64,000 bases of DNA from Natronorubrum daqingense. Its GTDB lineage: Archaea; Halobacteriota; Halobacteria; Halobacteriales; Natrialbaceae. A model generated the notes under the pieces. The model made no database searches, had not been told where the DNA came from, and saw only the letters and a list, made by a program, of their open reading frames with translations. The stretch covers positions 558,001 to 622,000 of the forward strand of contig NZ_CP019327.1 of NCBI RefSeq assembly GCF_001971705.1. Direction: 5' to 3'. Every line of letters starts with the position of its first letter. Position 1 is the first letter of the stretch. Below are positions 16,610 through 24,019 of the stretch, piece by piece. Position numbers and translations under genes: made by a program.

Positions 16610-17977
16610 ATGGCGAGCCATTCGGAAAATCATTCTACTACCGATCCCGGTAATCGCGACCTCGCGGAGATCAACTTCGAATTCGCGAACTGCGATACCT
16701 CGTATCTAACGCATGGCTTGCATAGCTATCCAGCCCGGATGCCACCACAGATTCCGAAGTTCTTTTTTGGTCACTATCTCGGAACGGACGATATCCAACC
16801 AGGTGACACCGTTTGGGATCCGTTCGGGGGTAGCGGGACCACCGCCTTGGAGGCCCAACTCTTGAATCTGCGAGCGACAGTCAGTGACATCAACCCGCTT
16901 GCGTGTATGATCACACGAGCAAAGACAACCCAAATCGATATTGAGTGTTATCGCGAGGCTTGGCGGGTCTTTGCCCACGGCCGACTTCCGGAATTCTCGG
17001 ACCCCATCACCGAAGCTTTCCAGCAGATCGACGAGTCATACGCCCGCGGGGACGATATGGCGGCGCTGCGCCCCGAGGTAAGCGAGCGATTCGAGTGGTT
17101 CCCCAAACCACAACTCTACCACCTCCGTCATCTCCGCGAGCGTATTGATGCGGTCGAAATCCACTATGAAGAGGCTATCGCTCGGTTCTTCCGCATCGCT
17201 CTGTCCATTACTGCGCGCGAAGTCAGCTTCCAGCGAACAGGCGAGTACAAGCGCTATCGCATCCCCGAAGAGGCGCGTGCAGAGCATAACCCAGACGTGT
17301 TTCGGATCTTTACGCGGGAACTTCGGAGTAACCTCCAACGAATGGATCAGTACGTGAATGCAATTTCAGATCCCAAGCCAGTAGTAGTCTCCCATGGGGA
17401 CTCGCGGACGGCGACTCACATCCCAACTAACTCAGCAGACATCGTCCTTACATCACCGCCATATGGTGACCATGATACTACCGTAGCGTATGGCCAATAC
17501 TCCCTTGATCCGGCCGTCATTTCGATGAAAGTTTCACGTGCCATGATGAAGGAAGTAGACAAGATGGGCTTGGGCGGACGCAACAACCCGAGTGACGGGC
17601 TTAGGTCACTGGCGACGCGATCCGAGATGCTTGGTGATGTTCTGCACGTACTTCGGTCCCAAGATGGACGGAGCGAAGACACTCTCTCCTTTTTCAACGA
17701 TTACTTCGACGTGATAAAGCAGGTCAAGCGCGTGCTTCGTGGCGGGCAACCGGCCGTGTTCGTCGTGGCGAACCGCACCGTCTCAGACGTACAGATCCCC
17801 TTGGACCAGATTACGATGGAGTTGCTGGAGAGCCTTGGCTTTGAACCCCAAATGATTCTGTCTCGCTCGCTGCCATATAAGACGCTCCCGTACGCAAACT
17901 CCCCACAGAACGTGGCAGGTCAAACAGGTTCGATGATGTCCGACGAGAACATTGTGATCGCCCGGAGTCCAAACTAA
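16610..17977 (+). CDS. DNA methyltransferase 2 (amino-MTase, SPPY type)
   Basis: A 455-aa paralogue of methyltransferase 1. Motif I is DPFGGSGTT (70-78) and motif IV SPPY (282-285, in LTSPPYGDHDTTVAYG). Shared blocks include YLTHGLHSYPARMPPQIP, the WFPKPQL segment, REVSFQRTGEYKRYRIP and EVDKMGLGG. Conserved Asp in SDINPLACMITRAKT would bind the AdoMet ribose. The pair diverges most between residues about 110-160, a good place for target specificity. Two related enzymes often methylate the two strands of an asymmetric site. The ATG at 16610 lacks a close Shine-Dalgarno sequence; a GGAGG at 16581-16585 is 25 bases upstream. It is convergent with the broken gene at 18,005-18,500. Confidence 0.9.
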   Translation: MASHSENHSTTDPGNRDLAEINFEFANCDTSYLTHGLHSYPARMPPQIPKFFFGHYLGTDDIQPGDTVWDPFGGSGTTALEAQLLNLRATVSDINPLACMITRAKTTQIDIECYREAWRVFAHGRLPEFSDPITEAFQQIDESYARGDDMAALRPEVSERFEWFPKPQLYHLRHLRERIDAVEIHYEEAIARFFRIALSITAREVSFQRTGEYKRYRIPEEARAEHNPDVFRIFTRELRSNLQRMDQYVNAISDPKPVVVSHGDSRTATHIPTNSADIVLTSPPYGDHDTTVAYGQYSLDPAVISMKVSRAMMKEVDKMGLGGRNNPSDGLRSLATRSEMLGDVLHVLRSQDGRSEDTLSFFNDYFDVIKQVKRVLRGGQPAVFVVANRTVSDVQIPLDQITMELLESLGFEPQMILSRSLPYKTLPYANSPQNVAGQTGSMMSDENIVIARSPN

Positions 17978-18004
17978 GCGGAGACCTTTGGGTCAATCTT
18001 CACA

Positions 18005-18500
18005 CTATTCGAGGATCGCTTTTTGGATGTGATGGACTAACTCGAAGAGGCGGCGTTCTGCACGTACGATACGATCTGCCAGGCGGACCACAACAGGGCC
18101 TGTGAGGATTGTTTGTTCCTCTCGAACATCACCTGCACCAATTCCAACAAGAATCTCAGTCGATCACTCCTGTTTGGCGGGGAGTTCGACGGGAGACCGA
18201 TCGATGGGTACCTGTAGGATCGGGGGCGCCTCGAACCGATCAAGATTTGTCGCGTATTTCGGTGACCCGACCGCGTTCGAAGGCAGGATGTACACAGTTG
18301 GGTGACTGATGGCGGCAATCCACGCAGATTGGTCCGCTATCGGATTGGGAATACTGGCTCGCATTAGCCTTCCTGAAATTTCCAGGGAGTTCCACAAGGA
18401 GGTTATCGATAGTTCCGAACGGCTTGGTCCTATAGTCTATGCTCGATAACTGACATCTCCCCGGAAAATCCACAGTCTGTCCCATCAAATACTCGATCAC
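18005..18500 (-). pseudogene. Broken gene (one frameshift, one in-frame stop) downstream of the winged-helix gene
   Basis: Two minus-strand frames read as natural protein in succession. From GTG 18500 (or ATG 18485) the first frame gives MGQTVDFPG..SSIDYRTKPFGTIDNLLVELPG. Near 18,370-18,390 sense passes to the next frame: ASIPNPIADQSAWIAAISHP, YATNLDRFEAPPILQVPIDR, SPVELPAKQE, then TGA at 18164-18166. The same frame goes on sensibly (STEILVGIGAGDVREEQ, VVVRLADRIVRAERRLFEL) to a TAG at 18005-18007. The total of 496 bases equals 165 codons plus one base, consistent with one net indel; CGA to TGA would explain the stop. It begins two bases after the stop of the upstream gene, so it was part of that operon. 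Family not recognised; a sequencing error or real decay are both possible. Confidence 0.6.
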
Positions 18501-18502
18501 TC

Positions 18503-19390
18503 TTAGAGCTCAGTCTGCATTGCTCGCCGGATCGCCAATAATACTTCCTCAAGATGGTCTGGATCGGACGAATCGTCAACATGGATTGAGAGGACACAAT
18601 TGACTTCGCCCTCCGAATCAATCGTGAGTTCTGTCTTCACATCACCCAAGCTGAATGACTCGCCAGTGATAGTGGTCTGGATCCCATCATTCGTTGTCCC
18701 TGAATCAGTAGGTTCGTCAATATCAACCGAGCCCAAGTTAGCCTGATCCTCTTCGTAGCTGACGTTCAATCTATCTTGTACGCTAGTATCGCCAGATTCT
18801 GACCCAGACCCCGAATCGTCTGGAGAGTCGCTTGCAATCCAAACCGTCCCCGGAAGGCGATCGCGGAACTCTTCATCAAATTTGAAGTGACTGATGGTGT
18901 TCCTAGATGCAAAGACGTACTCGCCCATTCCTGCAGCCTCCAACGTCGCAAAGAACGTCCCGACACGTTCTTTCAGAGTTTTCGTGCTCAACTCAAGTCC
19001 GTATTCATCTTTTAATAACGAGAGTACCGTCTGGCGCTCTAAGGGGCCTTCGAAGAGCACTCCCTTGTCGTCCAACGAGCGGAGGATCTGGCAGTACGGC
19101 TCGTGGTTCGCCAATCCAGTTGCAAACACGTCCGCTCGCTTACGGCCGGCCTTGGTGATTAACTCCGTTCCCAAGTCAGTCGTAACAACACCTTTGTCGG
19201 TCGCTGAGAGGAAACCTAACCACTCGCCGAGCCTGATTGTATCATAGACTGCGTCGTTGTTTTCCACGAGATCATCAACTAGCTGGGATTTGCTCCTAGG
19301 CTGGTCAGTGACGAGTTGGCAAATCTCCTCAAGTCGGTCCACGGAAGCTTCGCGGGGGAGGGCAGCAGTATTCGCGATAGTAGGTGTCAA
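18503..19390 (-). CDS. Winged-helix-like island protein of unknown function
   Basis: A 295-aa protein. Residues about 15-90 look like a helix-turn-helix/winged-helix unit (SVDRLEEICQLVTDQPRSKSQLVDDLV, TIRLGEWLGFLSATDKGVVTTDLGTELI). A second helical part with QTVLSLLKDEYGLELSTKTLKERVGTFFATLEAAGMGEYV could be another wHTH, reminiscent of AAA-associated or DUF5343-like modules, without firm assignment. An acidic Ser/Gly linker follows (residues about 185-245) before a compact C-terminal alpha/beta segment (GEVNCVLSIHVDDSSDPDHLEEVLLAIRRAM). It is divergent from the DUF262 nuclease gene (160 bases between starts), which suggests joint regulation, and is followed after two bases by a broken gene. 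Confidence 0.8.
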   Translation of the reverse strand: MTPTIANTAALPREASVDRLEEICQLVTDQPRSKSQLVDDLVENNDAVYDTIRLGEWLGFLSATDKGVVTTDLGTELITKAGRKRADVFATGLANHEPYCQILRSLDDKGVLFEGPLERQTVLSLLKDEYGLELSTKTLKERVGTFFATLEAAGMGEYVFASRNTISHFKFDEEFRDRLPGTVWIASDSPDDSGSGSESGDTSVQDRLNVSYEEDQANLGSVDIDEPTDSGTTNDGIQTTITGESFSLGDVKTELTIDSEGEVNCVLSIHVDDSSDPDHLEEVLLAIRRAMQTEL

Positions 19391-19550
19391 TTTCCTCGTC
19401 GAGTATGTCAGCCCGAATATAATATATCTACCGGTACTTCATCGTAGTAGTGGTACTTCTTAGACTGCCATCACTGTTTACATGTGACTATCGTGAGAGG
19501 GTGACTGCCCATAATAAAGACTTAGGTGTATGTATTGGGGTACGAACAGT

Positions 19551-21824
19551 ATGGCAAAAGCGGAACAACAGAGCCTCCAACAGATCTTCCATGAAGCTCG
19601 ACTCAATGTTCCCCGATATCAGCGGAGTTACGCCTGGACAGAGACCGAGGTTGCGGACCTGCTTGAGGATATCAACTATGTTATCCAGCGGGACACCGCT
19701 GTCGGTGATTCTCGTGATGTCGTCCACTACTTCGGGACAGTTGTTCTGGATGACGTACGCGAGATTGACAGCCCAACACCTAATGACTGGACGCTGTACA
19801 ACGTCGTGGACGGGCAACAACGCCTGACAACGACGAGTTTGCTTGTAGGGTGTCTCTGCGAGGAACTGCAGAACCTGAATGGTATCGTAGATGTAGACAC
19901 GTCCAGACGCAACTCCCCTGACGAGCTCTATCAACAGTACCGGGATCTATATATCAAATATCGGAATAAACAGAACGGTCGGCGGTTCAAACCAGCCCGA
20001 TTGACCAAGCAAGCCTACAGCCAGCTCGTAGTCGCTGAGAAGCCCCCCGTAGTAATCCTCGACAAAGATGAGGCCCTGCTGCCTGCACGCCGACTCGCGG
20101 AAGCCAAGCAAGTCATTCAAGGCTGGTTAGAAGACAAACGCGAAGCCCATCTCGAAGCATCACTTGAGGACGCAGAACAAGAGAACCTCCGTGCGTATTT
20201 CGACCACCTCTATGACGTGCTCTCGGCGATCGACAATATTTTCGAGGTAACCAAGTACGAAGTCGACGACGCCGCGGAAGCAGGGCGTCTCTTCGAGGTT
20301 GTTAACGATCGCGGCAAGGATCTAACGATTGCTGAGAAAATCAAAAGTCACCTGTTGTATTGTGCCGGCGAAGTCGAACAGTTGGATTCGGAAAACGTTG
20401 CTCGAGACTTCAATGACGCTGTCGAGACGATCACGCTTGGGGGTGGCGACGAAGAGCTTGTCGACCAGTTCGTCAAGCGTCATTGGGAGATGTTCACCGG
20501 CGAGACGAAGCGCCGGCGCCCGCATTCAGACATCTCAGACATCCATCGTCGAATCAAGCAGATCGATCGCTATGCCTCTTTAGATCGACCGGAATCGGAT
20601 CTCACTGACTGGATCAATAGATATGTCGAATCGCTTCGAGAGGCCGCGGAGGCGTTCAATGCGATTTATGATCCCGACCGGCTTGGCGATCAGTACGATG
20701 GCATCGACGCAGCGACGCTGAACATGCTCACGGCCGTGGATACCTGTGGGGCGGCCTCTACGTTCCGACCTCTGCTTATGGCGGCGTATCTCAAGACGGA
20801 CGTCGAGAGCGACGAATTCGCTGACTTGGTGCGGGCCTGTGAAGTATTCGCCGTTCGATCCTTCGAGATTATGAACCGAAGTACGATGTTGCTTCGGCGA
20901 CAGCTCAAACGCGAATCGCACCGACTGTTCATCGCCGACTGGACTGAGACAGACATCAGGGACCTATTCGATGCAGTCACGATAGATGACCGTTATAGTG
21001 GTGTCGATGATGCCGTCACCTCAATCATCCATAAAATTGATACCGAGACTGGCAACCGCGCTCCTGAATCGGATATCATCGATTGCTTAACCCGGCAAGA
21101 TGTCATCAGCGGTGAATTCAATCGGGGTTGGGGGGGCTTCGGAAACGGGAAAAACACCGTGCTGTACCTCCTATATGAGTACGAACGCTCACTGCGCAGC
21201 CAGATGGGTACGACCGGACTCCATACCCTGGTCGGCTTCGGGACGTTCGTTGCCGAAGCTGAAATCGAACATATTGCGCCGCAGAACCCTGACGTCACAG
21301 AGGCACGTCTGGAGAACCACAACGAAAACCGTCACCGCTTGGCGAACCTCGCATTCCTTTGGCCCCAAGACAACAAGACCGTCGGCAATGACGTATACGA
21401 AAGAAAATATAATAAGATCTACAAGGACTCGAAGATCGCTCTTCTAGAGCGCCTCTCTGACCCCACCGATGGATGGGACCTAGATGCCCTGGAACAGCGG
21501 GAAGAAGAGTTGGTAGAGTTCGTGCTGGAGCGCTGGTCAGGACACAAGCGTGCACGTGTGCTGCTTACAGAGGAACCAACCACCGACCAGAAGGCCTTGC
21601 TGCGAGAGGAGATCCAGACACACTACAGCGGTATGGAACACGGCAACACGCTTCCGACGATCGTCTTCGAGACCAGTGCAGACAACTCCGTTCAGGACAA
21701 CTCTTACAAACGCTACAAGCCCTGCAGTAATTGTGGCGGGCTAAAAATGGAACTCAACGGGGATGACTTTCATTGTGCCTGCGGCACAAACATTCGGGTA
21801 CCGAACTACCAAGTATCGAAATAA
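19551..21824 (+). CDS. DUF262-DUF1524 (GmrSD/SspE-like) nuclease with C-terminal zinc ribbon
   Basis: A 757-aa protein. The N-terminal DUF262 part (ParB/Srx-like NTPase fold) has VPRYQRSYAW (20-29), YFGTVVL (60-66) and the hallmark DGQQRLTT (87-94), then FEVVNDRGKDLTIAEKIKSHLL around 245-265. The DUF1524 HNH-type nuclease part begins at IEHIAPQ (His near 574) and continues NRHRLANLAFLWPQDN..VGNDVYERKYNKIYKDSKI. A CSNCGG..CACG zinc ribbon closes the protein, an addition not part of the core family. Known relatives are the type IV enzyme GmrSD, which cuts glucosylated hydroxymethylcytosine DNA, and SspE, which senses phosphorothioate DNA. ATG 19551 is preferred over an ORF start at 19530; ATAATAAAG at 19511-19519 may be its TATA box. 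Confidence 0.9.
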   Translation: MAKAEQQSLQQIFHEARLNVPRYQRSYAWTETEVADLLEDINYVIQRDTAVGDSRDVVHYFGTVVLDDVREIDSPTPNDWTLYNVVDGQQRLTTTSLLVGCLCEELQNLNGIVDVDTSRRNSPDELYQQYRDLYIKYRNKQNGRRFKPARLTKQAYSQLVVAEKPPVVILDKDEALLPARRLAEAKQVIQGWLEDKREAHLEASLEDAEQENLRAYFDHLYDVLSAIDNIFEVTKYEVDDAAEAGRLFEVVNDRGKDLTIAEKIKSHLLYCAGEVEQLDSENVARDFNDAVETITLGGGDEELVDQFVKRHWEMFTGETKRRRPHSDISDIHRRIKQIDRYASLDRPESDLTDWINRYVESLREAAEAFNAIYDPDRLGDQYDGIDAATLNMLTAVDTCGAASTFRPLLMAAYLKTDVESDEFADLVRACEVFAVRSFEIMNRSTMLLRRQLKRESHRLFIADWTETDIRDLFDAVTIDDRYSGVDDAVTSIIHKIDTETGNRAPESDIIDCLTRQDVISGEFNRGWGGFGNGKNTVLYLLYEYERSLRSQMGTTGLHTLVGFGTFVAEAEIEHIAPQNPDVTEARLENHNENRHRLANLAFLWPQDNKTVGNDVYERKYNKIYKDSKIALLERLSDPTDGWDLDALEQREEELVEFVLERWSGHKRARVLLTEEPTTDQKALLREEIQTHYSGMEHGNTLPTIVFETSADNSVQDNSYKRYKPCSNCGGLKMELNGDDFHCACGTNIRVPNYQVSK

Positions 21825-21980
21825 TCCGGGCAACCGGCGCCTAACAATCGATTAGTACTGCTATATTATCGCCATATTGGACCTGAACTTTCGCTAGCTT
21901 CAACGGATATGGTCGGTTACTTGCTACGGTCCGACTCATAGAATGGACCTATGGCTGTCCGGATTAAAACCTCCGGGTTA

Positions 21981-22003
21981 GTAGTCCCGGGCGGATTCGA
22001 GCC
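21981..22003 (-). repeat. tRNA-Gln 3'-end-like repeat, inverted
   Basis: Reads GTAGTCCCGGGCGGATTCGA plus three more bases, the reverse complement of the tRNA-Gln 3'-end repeat with 21 of 23 matching. Confidence 0.7.
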
Positions 22004-22029
22004 CAACGGACTAGAGGACTCGAGTCTGC

Positions 22030-22054
22030 GCGGTTCGAATCCCCTCGAGACTAC
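22030..22054 (+). repeat. tRNA 3'-end-like repeat, direct and degenerate (candidate att right)
   Basis: GCGGTTCGAATCC matches the T-arm of tRNA-Gln exactly, then CCTCGAGACTA replaces GCCCGGGACTA; about 20 of 24 bases agree in direct orientation. It lies at the point where the abundance of CTCGAG resumes, so it is the best right border of the island. Confidence 0.55.
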
Positions 22055-22245
22055 TTCTGTCGCACACAAAACCACGAGCGACGACTGTCTTCGAATCCAT
22101 CTACGACTGCGACCCCCAGTCCGTGAGCGATAGCGACAGCAAGCACGGATACCTCGAGGGAGACGGAAGTCACACGATACAATGGGTAAGGCCGGAGTGG
22201 TCCGAACTCGAGCCACGCCCGCCACAGGCGTCCTCGAGCATCGAC

Positions 22246-22497
22246 TTACTCGTACAGTAGGCTAAGAAGGTACACGATTACCACAGCGCCGATCAGGTAC
22301 GGAACGACCCCAGCGTACAGCAGTGTCCGATCCTGTGGATCCAGATAGGCACCGAACGTCAGGTAGAAAAAGCCCATCGTGACGAAACAGATCATCGCAC
22401 CGATGGTAAACTGCAGGACGAGGACCAGTTTGAGTAGATGGTGTTCGAGGATTCCAGCCCGAAATCGCAACTGCAGGCCTTCGTGATCCGTGTTCAT
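22246..22497 (-). CDS. Small two-helix membrane protein
   Basis: An 83-aa protein with a charged N-terminus (MNTDHEGLQLRFRAGILEHH) and two transmembrane helices (about 21-46, LLKLVLVLQFTIGAMICFVT, and about 58-81, YAGVVPYLIGAVVIVYLLSL). The family is not recognised. It lies just outside the island border and has the GC-rich, CTCGAG-containing composition of the chromosome. Confidence 0.65.
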   Translation of the reverse strand: MNTDHEGLQLRFRAGILEHHLLKLVLVLQFTIGAMICFVTMGFFYLTFGAYLDPQDRTLLYAGVVPYLIGAVVIVYLLSLLYE

Positions 22498-23014
22498 GCG
22501 GAGACAACTCGTTCAGGCACTCTTAAACGTTCTTGCCAGTTGACGTACATTCCCCGCTCGAGAGTACGGTCGGCTATCGAACGACGAACGTGCGTTCGTC
22601 TTCCAGCGCATCGACGCTGGACCGAAGTGAACTCGAGCGAACGAATTCGATACCTGTTCGGGGAGAACTCGACTGTGCTGAGCCACCGCGAAACAGTCCC
22701 GATTGGTGAAATCGGTCGCCCGTGACGGGTCGAACGATCGAGCGAGACGGCGGTGACCCCCTCGAGCGGCCGGACGAAGTTGCACGCAGAAAATGCGCCT
22801 CGAGTCCCAGCGCTAGCTATTGTGTCTCAGGGACCAAATTTTGTTGGTACTACGCTTTTTTATATGTAGGATAGAGTGTCAGACCAGCACTGAAGATCAG
22901 AAAGCTAACTCGACCCGATGGATGTTGTTTCACCCATAGAGAGTTCGAGAAGTATTATTTACAAATGATTTTTCAAAATCTTCCGGTTTTATTCCAAGAA
23001 CAGAAGGTTTACGT
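22498..23014. other. Non-coding stretch
   Basis: No supported gene. The last 200 bases are AT-rich (ttttatatg near 22,860 and tttttcaaaatc near 22,970) and probably hold the promoter of the gene at 23,015. Confidence 0.5.
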
Positions 23015-23677
23015 ATGGATACGAACCCATTCAAAGCACAGGGTATGACGACCACACAAAACCACCAGCGCTGTCGTCCTGAGGGGTCTGACGACCCAGC
23101 GTCGTCAGGCCGGGAAGCGCGGCTCTCACAAGACGAAATCTTCCACATCCTCCAAACCAATCGTCGCCGAGATGCGATCTCGTACCTCGTAGAAAAGCGT
23201 GGACCCGTCAAGATGAGTGACGTTGCAGAGTACGTCGCAGCACGTGAGCATGGGACGACTGTCGAGGAGCTCACGTCGACACAACGTCAGCGCGTCTACA
23301 TCCCGCTGTATCAATCACACCTCCCGAAACTCGACGAGAAAGGGATCATCGACTACAACAAACCACGCGGCATCGTCGAGCCGACCGACCGAATTTCGGT
23401 ATTCGAGCCGTATCTCGAGCCGCCGGAAACGACAACTGAAGCAGAATCCGAGCACTCACCGACCTCACAACTGACGAGTTTCGTCGACGACTACTACGTG
23501 AGTTCAGTGTGCATGAGCACGGTCCTGTTGGCTGCGACCGCATTCGGTGTGTTCCAGATTCCGCAGTTGCTCCTCGCAGTGTCAATCGTCGGATTGTTCA
23601 CACTGGCAACGATTGCGACGATGGCGTCCGAAACGCTCGTGACGAGCGACTCTGTCGATCCGCACTCGACACATTAG
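23015..23677 (+). CDS. Membrane-tethered winged-helix protein (DUF7344-like), paralogue A
   Basis: A 220-aa protein. A DNA-binding-like winged helix spans about 40-125: LSQDEIFHILQTNRRRDAISYLVEKRGPVKMSDVAEYVAAREHGTTVEELTSTQRQRVYIPLYQSHLPKLDEKGIIDYNKPRGIVEPT. After an acidic linker there are two C-terminal transmembrane helices (about 166-185 and 187-205). The core ELTSTQRQRVYIPLYQSHL is identical in the protein at 39,322, so these are paralogues. Such haloarchaeal proteins are assumed to be membrane-bound regulators. A TTTTAT at about 22,986 suits ATG 23015; ATG 23045 is an alternative. Confidence 0.85.
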   Translation: MDTNPFKAQGMTTTQNHQRCRPEGSDDPASSGREARLSQDEIFHILQTNRRRDAISYLVEKRGPVKMSDVAEYVAAREHGTTVEELTSTQRQRVYIPLYQSHLPKLDEKGIIDYNKPRGIVEPTDRISVFEPYLEPPETTTEAESEHSPTSQLTSFVDDYYVSSVCMSTVLLAATAFGVFQIPQLLLAVSIVGLFTLATIATMASETLVTSDSVDPHSTH

Positions 23678-24019
23678 GCGAGCGATCACGATTTCGTGAG
23701 TACGACAATCAGGCGGGAACTATCGTCATCGGTGTCGCACAACCAATGGTTGTCGATAGTTGGGGGGCCACGTTCGGCCTCGAGTGGGCCGAACTATCGA
23801 TACGATTCGATAACAGACATTCGTTCCGGAGGACTCGTCTTATCCATGTCACGGCTGACATGAAGTTGGGGAAGTATCATAGAGGGTGGGAGTCTGAAAC
23901 TGACGATTGAACGACTTCCCAGTGATAGCGCCGACGGTCCCAGAAACTGCAACAGCCGGTTACACACCCTATAGGTATGATCGAATGGGACCTCTGATGG
24001 GCCACGTCACGGGTATCGT
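23678..24019. other. Non-coding stretch with nested inverted repeat
   Basis: No supported gene. It contains the inverted repeat at 23718-23761 and the promoter region of the Bat-type gene. Confidence 0.55.
23718..23761. repeat. Nested inverted repeat
   Basis: Outer arms AACTATCG (23718-23725) and CGATAGTT (23754-23761) enclose inner arms ACAACC (23739-23744) and GGTTGT (23748-23753) with a three-base loop AAT. AACTATCG occurs a third time at 23792-23799. It starts 41 bases after a stop codon, so a hairpin in the 3' UTR or a regulator-binding site are both possible. Confidence 0.6.

Larger units (their letters stand above)
21825..22245. other. Non-coding right border of the island
   Basis: No convincing gene is present. 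This stretch holds two tRNA-3'-end-like segments (21981-22003 inverted and 22030-22054 direct). Short ORFs here that read VPGGFEPN..SNPLETT are translations of those tRNA-like bases and are not genes. Confidence 0.7.

Noticed and set aside
18164-18166. Selenocysteine readthrough at the in-frame TGA
   Set aside because: No selenoprotein homology or SECIS-like element was seen, haloarchaea are not known to use selenocysteine, and a separate frameshift upstream makes decay a simpler explanation.
13944-22054. Integrase or transposase in the island
   Set aside because: No tyrosine- or serine-recombinase motifs or DDE transposase pattern could be found in any island reading frame.
21951-22133. Plus-strand ORF with VPGGFEPN..SNPLETTSV
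   Set aside because: It runs through the tRNA-like repeats at the island's right border and has no natural protein features.
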